Assembly (NCBI GenBank): GCA_019916065.1
Contig: CM034234.1
Coordinates: forward strand, 12,878,520 to 12,942,519
Direction: 5' to 3'
Length of the DNA stretch: 64,000 bases
DNA from: Vitellaria paradoxa
Taxonomy: Eukaryota; Streptophyta; Magnoliopsida; Ericales; Sapotaceae
Positions 36,801 through 47,816 of the stretch are shown in pieces. The stretch's first letter is position 1, and each line of letters opens with the position of its first letter. Both the position numbers and the translations under genes were made by a program. The notes beneath the pieces are model-generated. The model had not been told where the DNA came from, searched no databases, and worked only from the letters and a program-made list of their open reading frames with translations.

Positions 36801-39800
36801 GATAAAATTTGAATCACAAACTTGCTTTCCCACCTCCTGCCACTTTATGCACTTTCATGCAGACAAAAATGGGAAGAGAGAGAGGTGGGGGGGGCACCCT
36901 TATCCTTACTCTGCTTAAGTTTCCCCACTCACAAAAAGGGAAAACTCTTCCATTCCATACACTCTTCCATTAGCCGGAACAAACTATAAAAATCAAGAAA
37001 AGGATTTAACAATAAAGGGAGAACTCTTTCTATCCTTCTGTTCACTCAACCAAGGCATACATATTTATTTATTATTATTATTTTTTTTAACTTTTCAAAC
37101 TCTTCATAACTTTTAACTGAACAACCATTTATTTCCTTTTTTTCAGTAGCTGGGGGTGTTAGGGTAGCCACTCTTTCTGTTCTGTTTGGAAACCATTTTT
37201 CATTTTTTGAAAACGACAATACTCCACTGCATTCTCCTGACATGGTGAGTTCAAAGCCCCAGCAGCCATCCTATTTAACTGATATGCATTTCTGTCACTT
37301 TTTTGTTTATGCATAGACCGTAAAATAACATTGGAAGACAAACTTTAGTTGTACACTTTGACTAAAACCACTTCCAATCTTCATTCTTCTCTCCTATGCA
37401 TTTTTTTTCTTGCAAGTGACCATCACCCTAGAACGCTATTAATCCCCACACACACTGGCCATAATTTCACTGTGTGGCTGAAGGCCATCATGATGTCCCT
37501 TAAAGCTTGGCCACCACCAGACCTCCCTTTCCTCCCCCACTTTCCTCGTCAATTTTCACCATCTAAATTACCATCTAAAGCTATACCTAGGGTTCAAAAG
37601 AGACCCGGGTCTTCATCACTCCCAACCTCAACCACCTTGTATCTGTTCACCCTACAGAGTCTTCCATAGAGGTAAAGTTCTTAGCCTCTTCAAAGAAATA
37701 AGCAGTCCAGTTTCCCACTCATGTAAGTTCAACATAGTACACTCTGCTGCAGTGTTTTGGGTAAAAGTTATGTGGTGAAGAGTTCAGTGAAGCCAGCCTT
37801 ATTAAGGAGAATGTTTGAGTGAAAATAAATATTTTAGGCATGATAGAAGGAGGCTAGACACAACTGGTTTAATACAAGGGTGTACGTGGTTCATGAATAT
37901 ACTTGGAACTTGGGTCCCATTGAATGATTTTGAGATTGAATCAAACTGACATGAGCTCATGGATGAGCAAAGGATAAGTTACAAACTTAACTACCATGGA
38001 ATTCTAGCACACAGGCATACTGATTGTTGATGAACAAATACAAATTCATAACGGATGAATCAGGTTCAATATCAAATAATCCATTATCAACCAAGAGAAA
38101 ATCACTCAAATTATGTGAACAAGTACAAACGAGGGCAGTTAATGGGCACATCTCAAGATGTCACATACAGATAGTATACAACATAATAAGGAAAAGTTAG
38201 AAAAAGTTAAGAAAGACAAATTATAGGGAAGTGTTCTACCCAAAAGGGAACTTAGGGTACATATATTGAAGAAAACACTCCTGTGCATTTAAAATCACCC
38301 AACACGCTAGACAGCAAAATTCAGAGCTTATATATATATGTATAAACACACACACACACACACACACACATATAAAACAGAAGTTGTTTCCAATGCTAAA
38401 ATAATTGAAGCAGGAAATTGTATATATACCTTGAGCAACATCCCAGATGGTGAATGATGAGCTCTCATATGAACCAGATGCCAAATATGTGAAAAATAGG
38501 TCAAGAAAAATTCAGATTAAACCATCAATAGTACCCAAAAGGCAAACATACAAAACTATAGTTCATTTAGAAATGAGAACAAATCTTCATTTTGACATTA
38601 CATTGTAAAATAGAAAAGAACTTGTCTATTTTCTTTTTTTGCACAAATAAAAATACTTAAATATAGATTCATGGGGAAGCAAATTACATGATGTAAATGA
38701 CAAAACCCTACCACAGAGCAATAACCTCTCGGTCCAGTATGGGGCAACACAACAAAACATCATTTTTTTTCCCACGAAACAGCTAAAAAAGTTTCCATTT
38801 CCTACTAAACTGAAACAAAGAACTAGTGGAATAATAATTTTAGTGTTTCCATCAAATATAGTAAAAGGCACCAAAAATAAAAAATAATTAGTTGATTAAT
38901 TGTTTTATTATTAAAATTTTGTATATTTAGATGGATTTCAATAAATACTTCTAAACATCTATTGATATTTTAATATTTTTATGACATTCTCGAGATGTTT
39001 CCAAACACTTGCAAAATGTTTACACTGTTTCCATACTAACCAAAACACCGTACTAAAAAGAAATTTTAAAGCTTGGTTAATTGATGAGAAAGGACTAGTG
39101 CACGCAAAAACTATGAAGAGAGTGCTGATGACATTTCAAATTTAATATCGCTAGTACAAAACAAAATGTGAAATTGTAGTTTAGTTATTCAAAATGAATG
39201 CCAAAAATGGACATAGTTTGGATATCTTCCATCTGGACTCCAGGAAAGTGCACTAATTTGCTCATCACTGTGACTTCGAAGAAAATCAACTAGAGTCCAT
39301 CGAGCGCCAGAGCCCCTAGAGAGGGTTCTAGAGGTAATTCCAGATCTCGCAGATGCAGCATTGCCAGGATAAGAAGCAGCCCATATACAAATTCCACCCC
39401 TGGTCAACCCAGTTATAGGAAATATTCCAAATAAGAATTAATATAAGTTGTTTGTAAATCTTTCTTGAATTAAAGTCCACTATTGAGCTCAATGAACAGT
39501 AATAATGCAACAATGTTGTGATACTTGCCTGCATGCTACAGAAAGTGTCCTGCCTCCATTTGGCCTCCATTCAAGGAGCTTAACATCTCTTTGGAATTCA
39601 TTGGTCAAAATGCATGGTTCCTTGCCTTCTGCTACAGATTAAAAAGCTTCAATTCACTAGAATGAATATCACATTCAGAAAACATCAAAAGGATGAAAAT
39701 TTTTTTCAAAGGCTAAAAACAGATAATAAATGAAACTCTTTGATAACGCAAATGACAAAGAGAGAAGCAAGCATACATCTCACATCAGTGAAAGCACATT

Positions 39801-39973
39801 ACTGACCTAAATCCTCATAATCACGAATTGTAACATGATTTGGCCCGGAAATGAAGGCTAAAATATGCTTATGCTGATGCCAACTCACACCATGAAGATC
39901 AACCTCTCGCAACAATTTTACCTGCAAAATTAACAACCCAAAAAGACTAATATGGCCCTGACACCTCTTGTTT

Positions 39974-40004
<31 letters not shown>

Positions 40005-40863
40005 TTGGTCAAGCAAGTAACCACACACTATTTACTTGTTCTTATTCAGCGACCCTAATCATTATTCTTTTTATATATCTTCATGAGGTTGGCTCTACAT
40101 GTCAACCTCATATGGTAAGACCTGAACCTCCGCATGTTGATGGTCCCCTCCAGCATCATGCCGGTTGAAGCTAACACACAGCTTTAAGCCTAGATGCTCA
40201 ATGCCAATTATTTGTACATTAGCTAAATCTGACGACTAAAAAAGTGCAATGTTTCTCCATCATTCCAATAAATGCTATCAAAGAAAGCAAATTAAAATTT
40301 ACGTCATTAGGAGGAAAAAGGCGTTTGAGGGAATCACTAAAGATCGACCGCAGCGCTGATGACCACTCATTTCTCGCAGCACTCTCTTCAACTCTTCCTT
40401 TTTGTTGTGAGCCCTGTTCAGGACTTGTAGATGCTGTTAGATGGTCCGTTTGAAAAGAAACGGGACTAAACACAATTCCCTGCAATTATCCATCATTGTT
40501 AACTTACGAACAATAACAATAGATATATACACACGACGAATGTGAAGGCAAATTAAACGCATGTAATGCAAAAGATTAACAATACAACTTACGAGAACTT
40601 TGGCGTAAGTTTCCTTGGCTCGATCGTCTGATAGGGCATCAGCCGTAACTGCATTTGACACACATTTATAGAAGTAAGTATGGATGTTTATACGGATAAA
40701 ACAGTGGTTTTCCGAATCAGAGGAGATTGAACTCGATGCAACTTCTTCAGAGTATATAAATTTGTATGTATATCGAAACAGGTAGAGATAGATAGGGGTT
40801 CATACTCAAGTCTCTGTTGATTTCGCAGACCGTGACTGAACCTGGACGAGGAAACGAAGGCAT
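25305..40863 (-). CDS. ALADIN: ALADIN-like WD-repeat nucleoporin
   Basis: Exons (minus): 40863-40806, 40648-40593, 40479-40303, 39921-39807, 39628-39529, 39399-39226, 38488-38430, 36378-36294, 36202-36127, 32124-32025, 28374-28323, 26659-26522, 26186-26099, 25367-25305. The joined frame is 446 aa, close to the plant ALADIN length. It starts MPSFPRPGSVTVCEINRDL and contains WD40 blades such as ISALSWSPDGRYLASGS with FTIWDVA, and GGISILKWSPTGDYFF with FYLWETNTW. It ends with CTYPLIF and a short tail. ALADIN is a scaffold WD-repeat protein of the nuclear pore complex. Intron 5 is GC-AG, intron 6 is a probable U12-type AT-AC intron, and exon 5 has a tandem TAGCAG acceptor. Introns 7, 9, 10 and 11 are 1.7-4.0 kb and carry mobile-element debris. 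Confidence 0.93.
28406..28870. mobile_element. hAT-like non-autonomous element beside ALADIN exon 11
   Basis: The ends are AGTGGCG on the left and TAGTGGCGGAGCC in reverse complement on the right. Both flanks read AACCCAATC, an identical 9-bp direct repeat; it is 8 bp if the left end is taken as CAGTGGCG, the usual hAT form. Subterminal CAGCGTAGGCC is also inverted. It lies about 31 bp upstream of the 3' splice site of exon 11. Confidence 0.75.
29293..29891. mobile_element. Tourist/PIF-like element in ALADIN intron 10
   Basis: The left end GGGGTTGTTTGTTGCGATGA pairs with the reverse complement of the right end, GGGTGCGTTTGGAGCGACGA. Both flanks are TTA. The element is itself interrupted by a LINE-like insertion at 29628-29814. 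Confidence 0.75.
29628..29814 (+). mobile_element. LINE (RTE-like) 3'-end fragment nested in a Tourist element
   Basis: The insertion is flanked by identical 19-bp direct repeats, TTGGTGGTTATGCGCCAAA at 29609-29627 and 29815-29833, as produced by LINE target-primed insertion. The GGTGGGATTGGCTATATGGA start and the later GGTCTTCCTCTTTCTC resemble 3' regions of plant RTE-type LINEs. The family call is from memory. Confidence 0.55.
30395..30756. mobile_element. Tourist MITE in ALADIN intron 10
   Basis: The ends GGCCCCATTTGGC and, in reverse complement, GGGCCCGTTTGGAG are flanked on both sides by TAA. The inside is non-coding. A GT/GA microsatellite follows directly. Confidence 0.75.
30766..30813. 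repeat. Compound GT/GA microsatellite
   Basis: About 8 GT units run directly into about 14 GA units, immediately after the Tourist MITE. Confidence 0.85.
33420..34590. other. ALADIN intron 9 insertion-like DNA, unclassified
   Basis: The base composition is less AT-rich than the surrounding intron. A 146-codon frame lies at 33714-34154 (+), but I recognise no domain in it. It may be a decayed retroelement, and no function can be supported. Confidence 0.35.
34598..34972. mobile_element. MITE-like repeat with GAAGCAT termini
   Basis: The left end (AGAAGCATAGATACGG) and the right end (reverse complement TAGGAAGCATGGACA) form short inverted repeats around AT-rich DNA. A truncated relative lies at about 44757-44940, sharing the interior block TATATTTTTATTAG. 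Confidence 0.5.
37405..37500 (+). pseudogene. Copia-type gag N-terminal fragment
   Basis: A short plus-strand frame reads DHHPRTLLIPTHTGHNF then TVWLKAIMMSLKAW. It resembles the conserved start of plant Copia gag proteins (HPG...LTG-NY--W-R-M--AL-AK). Only this piece was recognised, in ALADIN intron 7, so it is a remnant or coincidental similarity. Confidence 0.4.
38347..38370. repeat. CA microsatellite in ALADIN intron 7
   Basis: About 12 CA units lie next to the 5' splice site of intron 7 (minus strand). Confidence 0.85.
38489..39225 (-). other. Probable U12-type AT-AC intron (ALADIN intron 6)
   Basis: On the minus strand the exon end GATGGAAG is followed by ATATCCAAAC. The next coding segment is preceded by TTTCTTGACCTATTTTTCAC. 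The only junction that restores the conserved SPDGRYLASGS blade removes an intron starting ATATCC and ending AC. The branch-site sequence TTTCTTGAC matches the U12 consensus TTCCTTRAY at 8 of 9 positions. The branch A (38501) lies 12 nt from the intron end, within the usual U12 range. Positions +7 and +8 are AA rather than TT. Confidence 0.8.
39975..40004. repeat. GT/TA microsatellite in ALADIN intron 3
   Basis: A few GT units run into about ten TA units in the intron. Confidence 0.8.
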
Positions 40864-41128
40864 TTTCCAATTTCTTAGAGAGAGAATGAGAGAGATCGCG
40901 TGACGGTGCGATAGATGATAGTAGGGTTTTCTTTGCTTGCTAATCAACAAATTCCTCTTCCCGCCAGGTTCTATCGCTCTTTTTATTTTGTGCTTCTCAC
41001 TTTTGGTTTATCGATCCCACTCTTGTTTTACTTTCTTTTATTCTCTCTTTTGTAGTCACTTTAATTAATTTTTACTCACTTTTTATTATTTTACTGATTA
41101 CTTTGAAAAGCTAAAAAAGAGACGTTTA

Positions 41129-42130
41129 AGGTTCGTTTGACAACGTTGTTATTTTTTTTTATTATTTTTTGTTTGTCGTTTTTTATTTTTTTATTTTCTG
41201 TTGTCGTTTATTTTTTATTAAATAAAAACTGAAACTGTGTTTGAAAATGCAAGTTTGTTTATAATTATTAATTTTTTTATTTTAAAAAATATTTAATTTT
41301 ATTAATTTTAAAAATTAATAGAACTTAATAAAATATATTTTATATTAATTTAATTAAAACAATTAATTAAATTAATACAGTAAATTATTTATTAAAATCA
41401 TTTAATTCAATAAATATAAATTATATTAAATTATATTATTTATTAAAAATAATCTAATAAAATATATTTCATATTAAATAAATAATTAAATTAGATTAAT
41501 TATTAAATTAAATTGTTTATTTTTGAATTAATTTAATTATTTGTTAAAATAATTTTATAAAATATATTTTATATAAATTAAATTAATTAAATCATAAATA
41601 ATTTAATTTAATTATAATATTTATTTAAACTAATTTAATAATAATTATTAAATTAAATTAAAAATTAATGTAATTTAATTATTTATTATTAATTATTTTA
41701 TATAAATTAATTTAATTATTAAATTAAATAAATTAATTATGATATTTATTTCAGATAATTTAGCAGTAATTAATTGTTAAATTAAATTAATTAATTTAGT
41801 TTTATTATTTATTAAAAATAATTTATATTAATTTATATAATTAATTTAATTTATTGAATTTAATTATATTATTTATTAAAATAACTTATTTTTATAAAAT
41901 ATTTGAATAAAATAATTTATTTTTATGTAATGTAACAAAATAGATAAAATTTTAAAATTGACAAAATATTAGTAACAGAAAAGAAAATCAGAGTGAAACA
42001 CATTTTTTTTGTTTACGTTTTTTCTGTTTATGTTTTTATTTTTTTGAAAATAAAAAAATTTAAACAAATTTATCAAAATTTTAAAAATATAAATAGAAAA
42101 ATAAATAAGGGAACGTTATCAAACGGGAAT
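41129..42130. mobile_element. Tourist-like AT-rich element between ALADIN and PORR genes
   Basis: The left end AAGGTTCGTTTGACAACGTT pairs with the reverse complement of the right end, ATTCCCGTTTGATAACGTTC. Both flanks are TTA. The 1-kb interior is nearly pure A/T and has no transposase frame. It lies in the shared upstream region of two divergent genes, about 265 bp from ALADIN's start codon and 280 bp from the PORR start codon. Confidence 0.7.
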
Positions 42131-42364
42131 TTAGTGAGTTGTGGAAACGAAGTAGATTGGTGATGCCAGTGATTTGGGTTTGATCCGTGGTCCGATTGGT
42201 TCGGCCCCAAAATTGACCCGTTGCCGCTCTTGCGCGTCCATATAGCTCGACCCCGGTCCCGTCACGTTCTGCCCAGACCGGGGTTTGGGGCGCCGTGACC
42301 CGGTCCCGTGGACCGGCCGCCGGTGGAAATTTCCGGTCGGGTACTATAGTCGCTCGCTTTCCTT

Positions 42365-42370
42365 TATATA
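42365..42370 (+). promoter_or_regulatory. TATA box of the PORR gene
   Basis: TATATA lies 39 bp upstream of the ATG at 42409. This placement argues against use of the longer upstream open frame, which also lacks an ATG. Confidence 0.5.
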
Positions 42371-42408
42371 TCGGCGCGCTATTTTCTCAGTGTAGTTCTC
42401 TACGCAAC

Positions 42409-43740
42409 ATGAGAATACTACAAAGGTCTACACTCACAGTCCTTGAAATCAAAGCATCTACTACTCAATCCTGTTCAACATCATCAACAGCTGCAATCCT
42501 TTTTGGTCCCTTCAATTACACAATACAACGAAGATGGAAGAAGAAACCAACAGAGACGGCGCAGACCCGCTTGGAGGGCCGAACCAGAGACCTCAAGCTC
42601 GACAAGCTCATGACCCTTCACAACCGGCTTACCCTCGTCCTCGGACTCCGTCGACTCATGTCCGCTCGAAAGCGCGGCCCTTTCATCTCCGTTCAAACCA
42701 TGTCTCGCTGGAAGAACCTCGTCGACCTTAACATCGCCGTCGGCGATTTCATCCGGAAATACCCCCACATCTTCGAGGTATTTACGCATCCCGTTAGGAG
42801 AAATATTTGCTGTAAATTAACACAAAAAATGAGGGCCCTAATTGAAGAAGAAGAGGATGTTATTAGGGGATCGGAATCGGAAAACGTTCGGCGAATAAAG
42901 AAGCTTTTGATGATGTCGGTAAATGGGTCCCTTCACATTCATGCTTTGAGGCTGGTTAGGAGGGAATTGGGATTGCCGGAAGATTTTGGAGAATCGATTC
43001 TTGCAAAGTATGTTAATGACTTTAGATTGATTGATTTAGAGGTAGTAGCTATGGTAGGTAGAGATGAGGGTTTGGGTTTGGCCGAGGTCGAAAAATGGAG
43101 AGAGAGAGAGTTTAGAGAGAAGTGGTTGAGTGAGTTTGAAACCAAGTATGCATTCCCTATTAATTTCCCCACAGGGTTTAGGATTGAGGCAGGGTTTAAG
43201 GAGAAATTGAAGAATTGGCAAAGACTTCCTTATGTGAAGCCTTATGAGAGGAAAGAGGTTGTTAAGGCTCGTTCCCGTGGACGGATTGAGCGGTTTGAGA
43301 AGCATGCTGTTGGGATTCTTCACGAGTTTTTGTGCCTGACAGTGGAGAAAATGGTCAAACTTGAACGTTTGGTGCACTTTCGAAGGGATTTTGGTATAGA
43401 AGTTAATATCCGCGAGCTTGTTTTGAAGCACCCGGGGATTTTCTATATGTCCACTGTTGGGAATACCCAAACAGTTTTTCTAAGAGAAGCGTATTGTAAA
43501 GGGTGTTTGATTGAGCCAAACTCAGTTTATGTTGTTAGGAAGAAGATGCTGGACCTTATTTTGCAGGGACGTCGAAACACTAGAGAATTGAAAACCCGAA
43601 AGGAAATGGAGGGTGAGAAAAATAATGTAGCTTGCGATGAGAATCGAGGAGCGATAACGGATGGTGATTGGGTTATTCCACTCCTTGAGGGTATTAATGA
43701 TGAAAATAATGATGATGAGATTAGTGAGATTGATGGTTAA
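42409..43740 (+). CDS. PORR-domain protein, probable organellar RNA splicing factor
   Basis: A single open frame of 443 aa starts at the first in-frame ATG (42409). The N-terminal ~45 residues are rich in Ser, Thr and Arg with few acids, as in a mitochondrial or plastid presequence. The body carries the plant organelle RNA recognition (PORR) pattern: KLDKLMTLHNRLTLVLGLRR, then DFIRKYPHIFEVFTHP, repeated LLMMSVNGSLHIHALRLVRR-like helices, and LVLKHPGIFYMS near the C-terminus. Family members bind group II introns in organelle transcripts and assist splicing. The region just after the presequence (AQTRLEGRTRD) resembles WTF9, but I am not sure of the subgroup. No intron is seen, as is common in this family. 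It is divergent from ALADIN. Confidence 0.85.
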   Translation: MRILQRSTLTVLEIKASTTQSCSTSSTAAILFGPFNYTIQRRWKKKPTETAQTRLEGRTRDLKLDKLMTLHNRLTLVLGLRRLMSARKRGPFISVQTMSRWKNLVDLNIAVGDFIRKYPHIFEVFTHPVRRNICCKLTQKMRALIEEEEDVIRGSESENVRRIKKLLMMSVNGSLHIHALRLVRRELGLPEDFGESILAKYVNDFRLIDLEVVAMVGRDEGLGLAEVEKWREREFREKWLSEFETKYAFPINFPTGFRIEAGFKEKLKNWQRLPYVKPYERKEVVKARSRGRIERFEKHAVGILHEFLCLTVEKMVKLERLVHFRRDFGIEVNIRELVLKHPGIFYMSTVGNTQTVFLREAYCKGCLIEPNSVYVVRKKMLDLILQGRRNTRELKTRKEMEGEKNNVACDENRGAITDGDWVIPLLEGINDENNDDEISEIDG

Positions 43741-44480
43741 TGGATCTTTTGAACTCAGTGGAAGTGGCAAGCAAGGGATAGGTTGCATCAACCATTGCCA
43801 CATACACTATTAGCACGTGGATTCTCTGCAATACTCTCTACGGTCAGATTGTTGTGTGCGCTTCAACACCAAGAAGACTGCTTCCTGCAGATTGACTTCT
43901 TGAGGAAAACTCAACTGGAACATGCCTGAATTTGGTCAGTATTGTTTGTGTTAATCCTTCATTATTCTCAATTATTTCAAGATATCTGGTATCTTGTAAT
44001 CCTAAATGGAATTTTAAAAGTCTCTTTTCATTTTCATAAATGTAATTTTTGTCTATTTTCAAATCTATTTTATTAATCTTTCATCAAGATTAAACCTGTC
44101 ACAAAATCTTATTGCCACAATTGGAAGATATCAAGAATCTAAGTTGATGTGTTAATTTTGGACGAAAGACACATTTGGATCACCTTTTAATGAAAACTTG
44201 GTCAGGTGAACAGATTTTCACTTTTTATGTTGGATATTGATGTTGTTAGTGAAAAAGCGTGAATTCTTAAGGGTGGATTTCGCATTTCATCATGCTTAGC
44301 CAAATTGAGTTGAGCATGGGTTACAATGTGATATATTTATTATGAACTTCATTGGGTCCAATAGAAAGCCTTTTGTAATTGAATAAGCTTATTCAATTAA
44401 AACTGAAACTTATTTAGTCAAAACCTAGTAAATTAAATAAATGAGAAAACTTGGTGCTCCAGATAGGGTTTCGATTCAGA
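43741..44480. other. 3' flank of the PORR gene
   Basis: No further coding segment was recognised. It probably contains the 3' untranslated region and spacer. Confidence 0.4.
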
Positions 44481-44511
44481 CCTATTTACAGAAAGGGAGC
44501 ACTAAAGACGG

Positions 44512-44757
44512 ATGACGGAGCAGTTGGACTTCCTGACCATTAGCAGAGGGGACAGTAACATCATAGAGATTCCATTCATGAAGGTTGAGATGTGGAATGT
44601 TTTGAAATCCATGGCAGGCGACAAGGCCCCTGGGTCGGACGGGATGACTATGGCTTTTATGCCTAGCAGTTGCAATGTTATTAAGGAGGATGTTATGGAA
44701 GTATTTCATGAATTCCATTCCATGGGGAGGTTTGTGAAGAGTAGCAATGTCTCATTC
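44512..44757 (+). pseudogene. LINE reverse-transcriptase fragment
   Basis: The translation contains VEMWNVLKSMAGDKAPGSDG, then MTMAFMPSSCNVIKEDVMEV. This matches the conserved A-P-G-x-D-G-x-x reverse-transcriptase motif of plant L1-type LINEs. It is a short remnant without the catalytic FADD box. Confidence 0.75.
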
Positions 44758-44940
44758 TAAGAAGTATGGATACTGAAACAGGATATGGAGATTGACATAG
44801 GTATGAATACATGTATAACAATTTTTAAAAAATAAGGAGATGGACACAGCAGAGATACGACCAAAAAAATAAAAATTTTATATATTTTTATTAGTTATAT
44901 ATATTAATATAGCATTTACAACAAAACTAATTCAATAGGC
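44757..44940. mobile_element. Truncated copy of the GAAGCAT repeat family
   Basis: Sequence from AAGAAGTATGGATACTG to the AT-rich block parallels 34598-34760. It separates two pieces of the same LINE remnant, suggesting an insertion into the dead LINE. Confidence 0.45.
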
Positions 44941-45151
44941 AAAAGCTTTGTGGAGTTGCACGCTAATGGTGGTCCTTTGGATCGTTTGGAAGGAAAAAAA
45001 AATAATAGATTATTTGAAGATAGGGAGGGCAATACTGAAGATTTGGGATAATTGCAAATTTCAAGCTGCTCTTTGGGATTCAGTCTCAGTTACATTCAAG
45101 GGAACTCCACTCTTTCTAATTAAGATGAGCTGGAAGGAGTCTAGTATCTAG
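44941..45151 (+). pseudogene. LINE C-terminal (zf-RVT-like) fragment
   Basis: The frame contains ALWSCTLMVVLWIVWKEKK, later FKGTPLFLI and SWKE. This is the pattern seen at the C-terminus of plant LINE polyproteins. It lies downstream of the RT fragment in the same orientation, so both probably come from one decayed element. Confidence 0.6.
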
Positions 45152-45159
45152 ATATCTAA

Positions 45160-47816
45160 TGTTGTGCTGAATGAAGTCTTGTAATTAGTTATCTAGCTTT
45201 TGTTTGTAGTCTCGTGTTACCCTCATCAGGTCATCTTGTTCACATATCTTTATTTGAATGGATAAAGTTTTAGTAATTTATCTAGAAATTAAATAAAATA
45301 AAAAATGCCTCTATTTCAAAAACCCAGGGAGCTGCCAGTCTTAGGAGTTCTCTTTTACCTTACAATGTCCTAAACTTATAAATTTTACATTACCAAAGCC
45401 CAACTATAGGCCGCCTTATGCCCTAGCTTTCTATTTTACCCTACTTCAATGATGTGACACAAAGAAGATTGCTACTTCGAGAAAAGAAAAAAAAAAAGCA
45501 TATTGGGAAAATTCACTTGGAACATTTGGGTTTGTTTGTTTTAAACCCATATAAATATTGATGACAAGCTTCAGTTAGTGACGGGGACGAAGTTTTCCCT
45601 AGCATCTTAAGACAGGAAGGGGGTGGATTTTTCTTTTGGTCATATTTGTAAGTTGCTGCTGTGGTATTTCTGGCTTGCTTTTTAGCTGGGTTAGTCCTGC
45701 TTTTGCATTTTGAGAAATGCTATTTACCACAACAAAAATCACGGCAATTATTCACTGGACGATTTGATAGGACTCTGCATATTTTAGGCTTTATTTCTGT
45801 TTGTTTTGAATTTTTTTTATTAGAACTCTTTTTCTATGAAACATAACTATCAATTTAAGCTGCCACATCAATTTGCTGTAATATATAGGATTGCTCTTGC
45901 ATTTTTTTCTGCTGCTCTTATGATTGCAGTTGATTTTATATGGAAAGGTCTATCAGTTTGAGGGTGTTATCGATCGATGATCCGGGTCTTTAGCTGGAGC
46001 GGTTTTGTGTCTGAGGGTGTCGGAGAATTGGTAGGAGAAAGCTGCACTTGCTGATGTTGCTCAAGTTGCATCTCTGATTAGAGGGGTTCTGTCACAATAT
46101 CGGGGGGACGTTGCAGTAAAGATGCAGCATTTTGGACACTGCTTCTCTGATTAGGGGGGTGGTGGTGGTGGTGTTGCCGTCCCAAGTTCGAGGATGCAGC
46201 ATTTTGGACAATCTCTGTTTACCGATATTGCTGAATATTCAATTCTGGTTTTATGCTTGTATGGTGGTGGATTGTATTTTTTTTTTTTTTATTACCTACG
46301 TTTTGTAACATCCAATGGATAATATTACAATAGATGACATTTTTATCTATTGAATGAACTTTCATGAAAATTTAAATGTTAAAAATACAATTTTAACTCA
46401 TGAAATTATATTTTAACTTTGAAACTCTCAATTTGTATAATTTCACTTGTATAACGTTTGTTTGAAACTCCGTCTTCTATATTTTGTGCTAAGATTTGAT
46501 AGAAATTATTATTATTTTATTTATTATGGGTTATTCAATAGTAACTCTTGTAAACTTGATTGGTGAAGGTATAAATTTAAAATGATATGATATGGATGAT
46601 ATTTGCAGTATCCGTTTGTGAAACTAATGAGTCTGCTAATAACATGTGCTCATAAAGGCCATATTAATATATTATACTTCCATCAGCTGCAGAAGAAAAA
46701 TATTTCTTTTTGAGATTATCATTATACCCTAGAATTCACATCAGTTGCTCATATCGAAGTGCCTGTCCTTGCTATTTTCCTCTTTTTACATTTTATTTTC
46801 ATCTCCGATTGACCCGAAATTAGTAAAATGTTTTTAAAGAAAATATATTTATTTATATTTCAAAAAAAATATTTTCAAAAACACAGGTAAAAGCATTTTT
46901 TTTAAACATTTTATATTAAAACAAATCAACGAAGTCTAAATGTTGCAAATAATGAACACTAAGAATGTGTAATAAAATAAATTTAATATAAATCAAAATT
47001 GTGGAAGAAAATTAATTTTTTTTTCAAGAATTTTTAATTAAAAAAAAAGTGTAGATTGGGAATCCTATCTCCAAAATCCATCCATACAAATAGGATATTT
47101 TAAACATCGAATTGTATAAAAACAATGCCCTCACTTTAAACACTGAAAATTCAACATCTCGAAGGGATCCTCAATTCCCACCTCCCAAGTCACAGCCCAC
47201 ACCAGCAAAATGGCACCAAACTCCCCAATTTCCTCCTCTTTTTATCAATACCAATAGCCCACCATCCCGCCTTATTGGGGAAAAACAAAAAACAAAAACC
47301 CATATTAAATTAAAACAAAAAAAAAAACCAAAATTTGGAATTCCTTGGTGAAAAAGTGATTTATCAATAAAATTATCAAGAATAAGAATCCATCACAAGA
47401 CAAACAACCCATAAATAAATAAATGACGCTTGAGCGATGTTCCACAACCCATAATGTTTCCACATCACTCTGCAAAGACAAGCAACTTTCTAATGGCTCC
47501 AAATAAATTTATAATGGAAGTAAATTTTTATTTTTTGAAATACTCCTTCCATATCAAACAAGTTCTCTTTATTATGGTTATCATTTTTATTTAGTTAGCT
47601 CTTGGTAGCTCTGATATTAACCTTGTTTGCTACTCCCTTCTCTTCACTTTCGGTTGTCGTTGAGAATAACTTGTTGCTCATGATCAATGCGAAATATGGA
47701 TATGATGCAATGCGTTGCTCCCCCTACAATACGAATCTAATTGGGTGGGGGGATCACTATACAAGATCAAATGATATAAATAATAATAAATAAATAAATA
47801 AAAACAGCAGCAGCTG
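45160..47816. other. Intergenic DNA, no gene recognised
   Basis: AT-rich spacer with a GGT-rich stretch near 46158-46175 and a T tract at 46269-46290. No exon chain or RNA gene was found on either strand. Confidence 0.45.

Noticed and set aside
42295..42408. N-terminal extension of the PORR frame
   Set aside because: It begins with GTG rather than ATG and lies partly upstream of a TATA box; the first ATG is at 42409.
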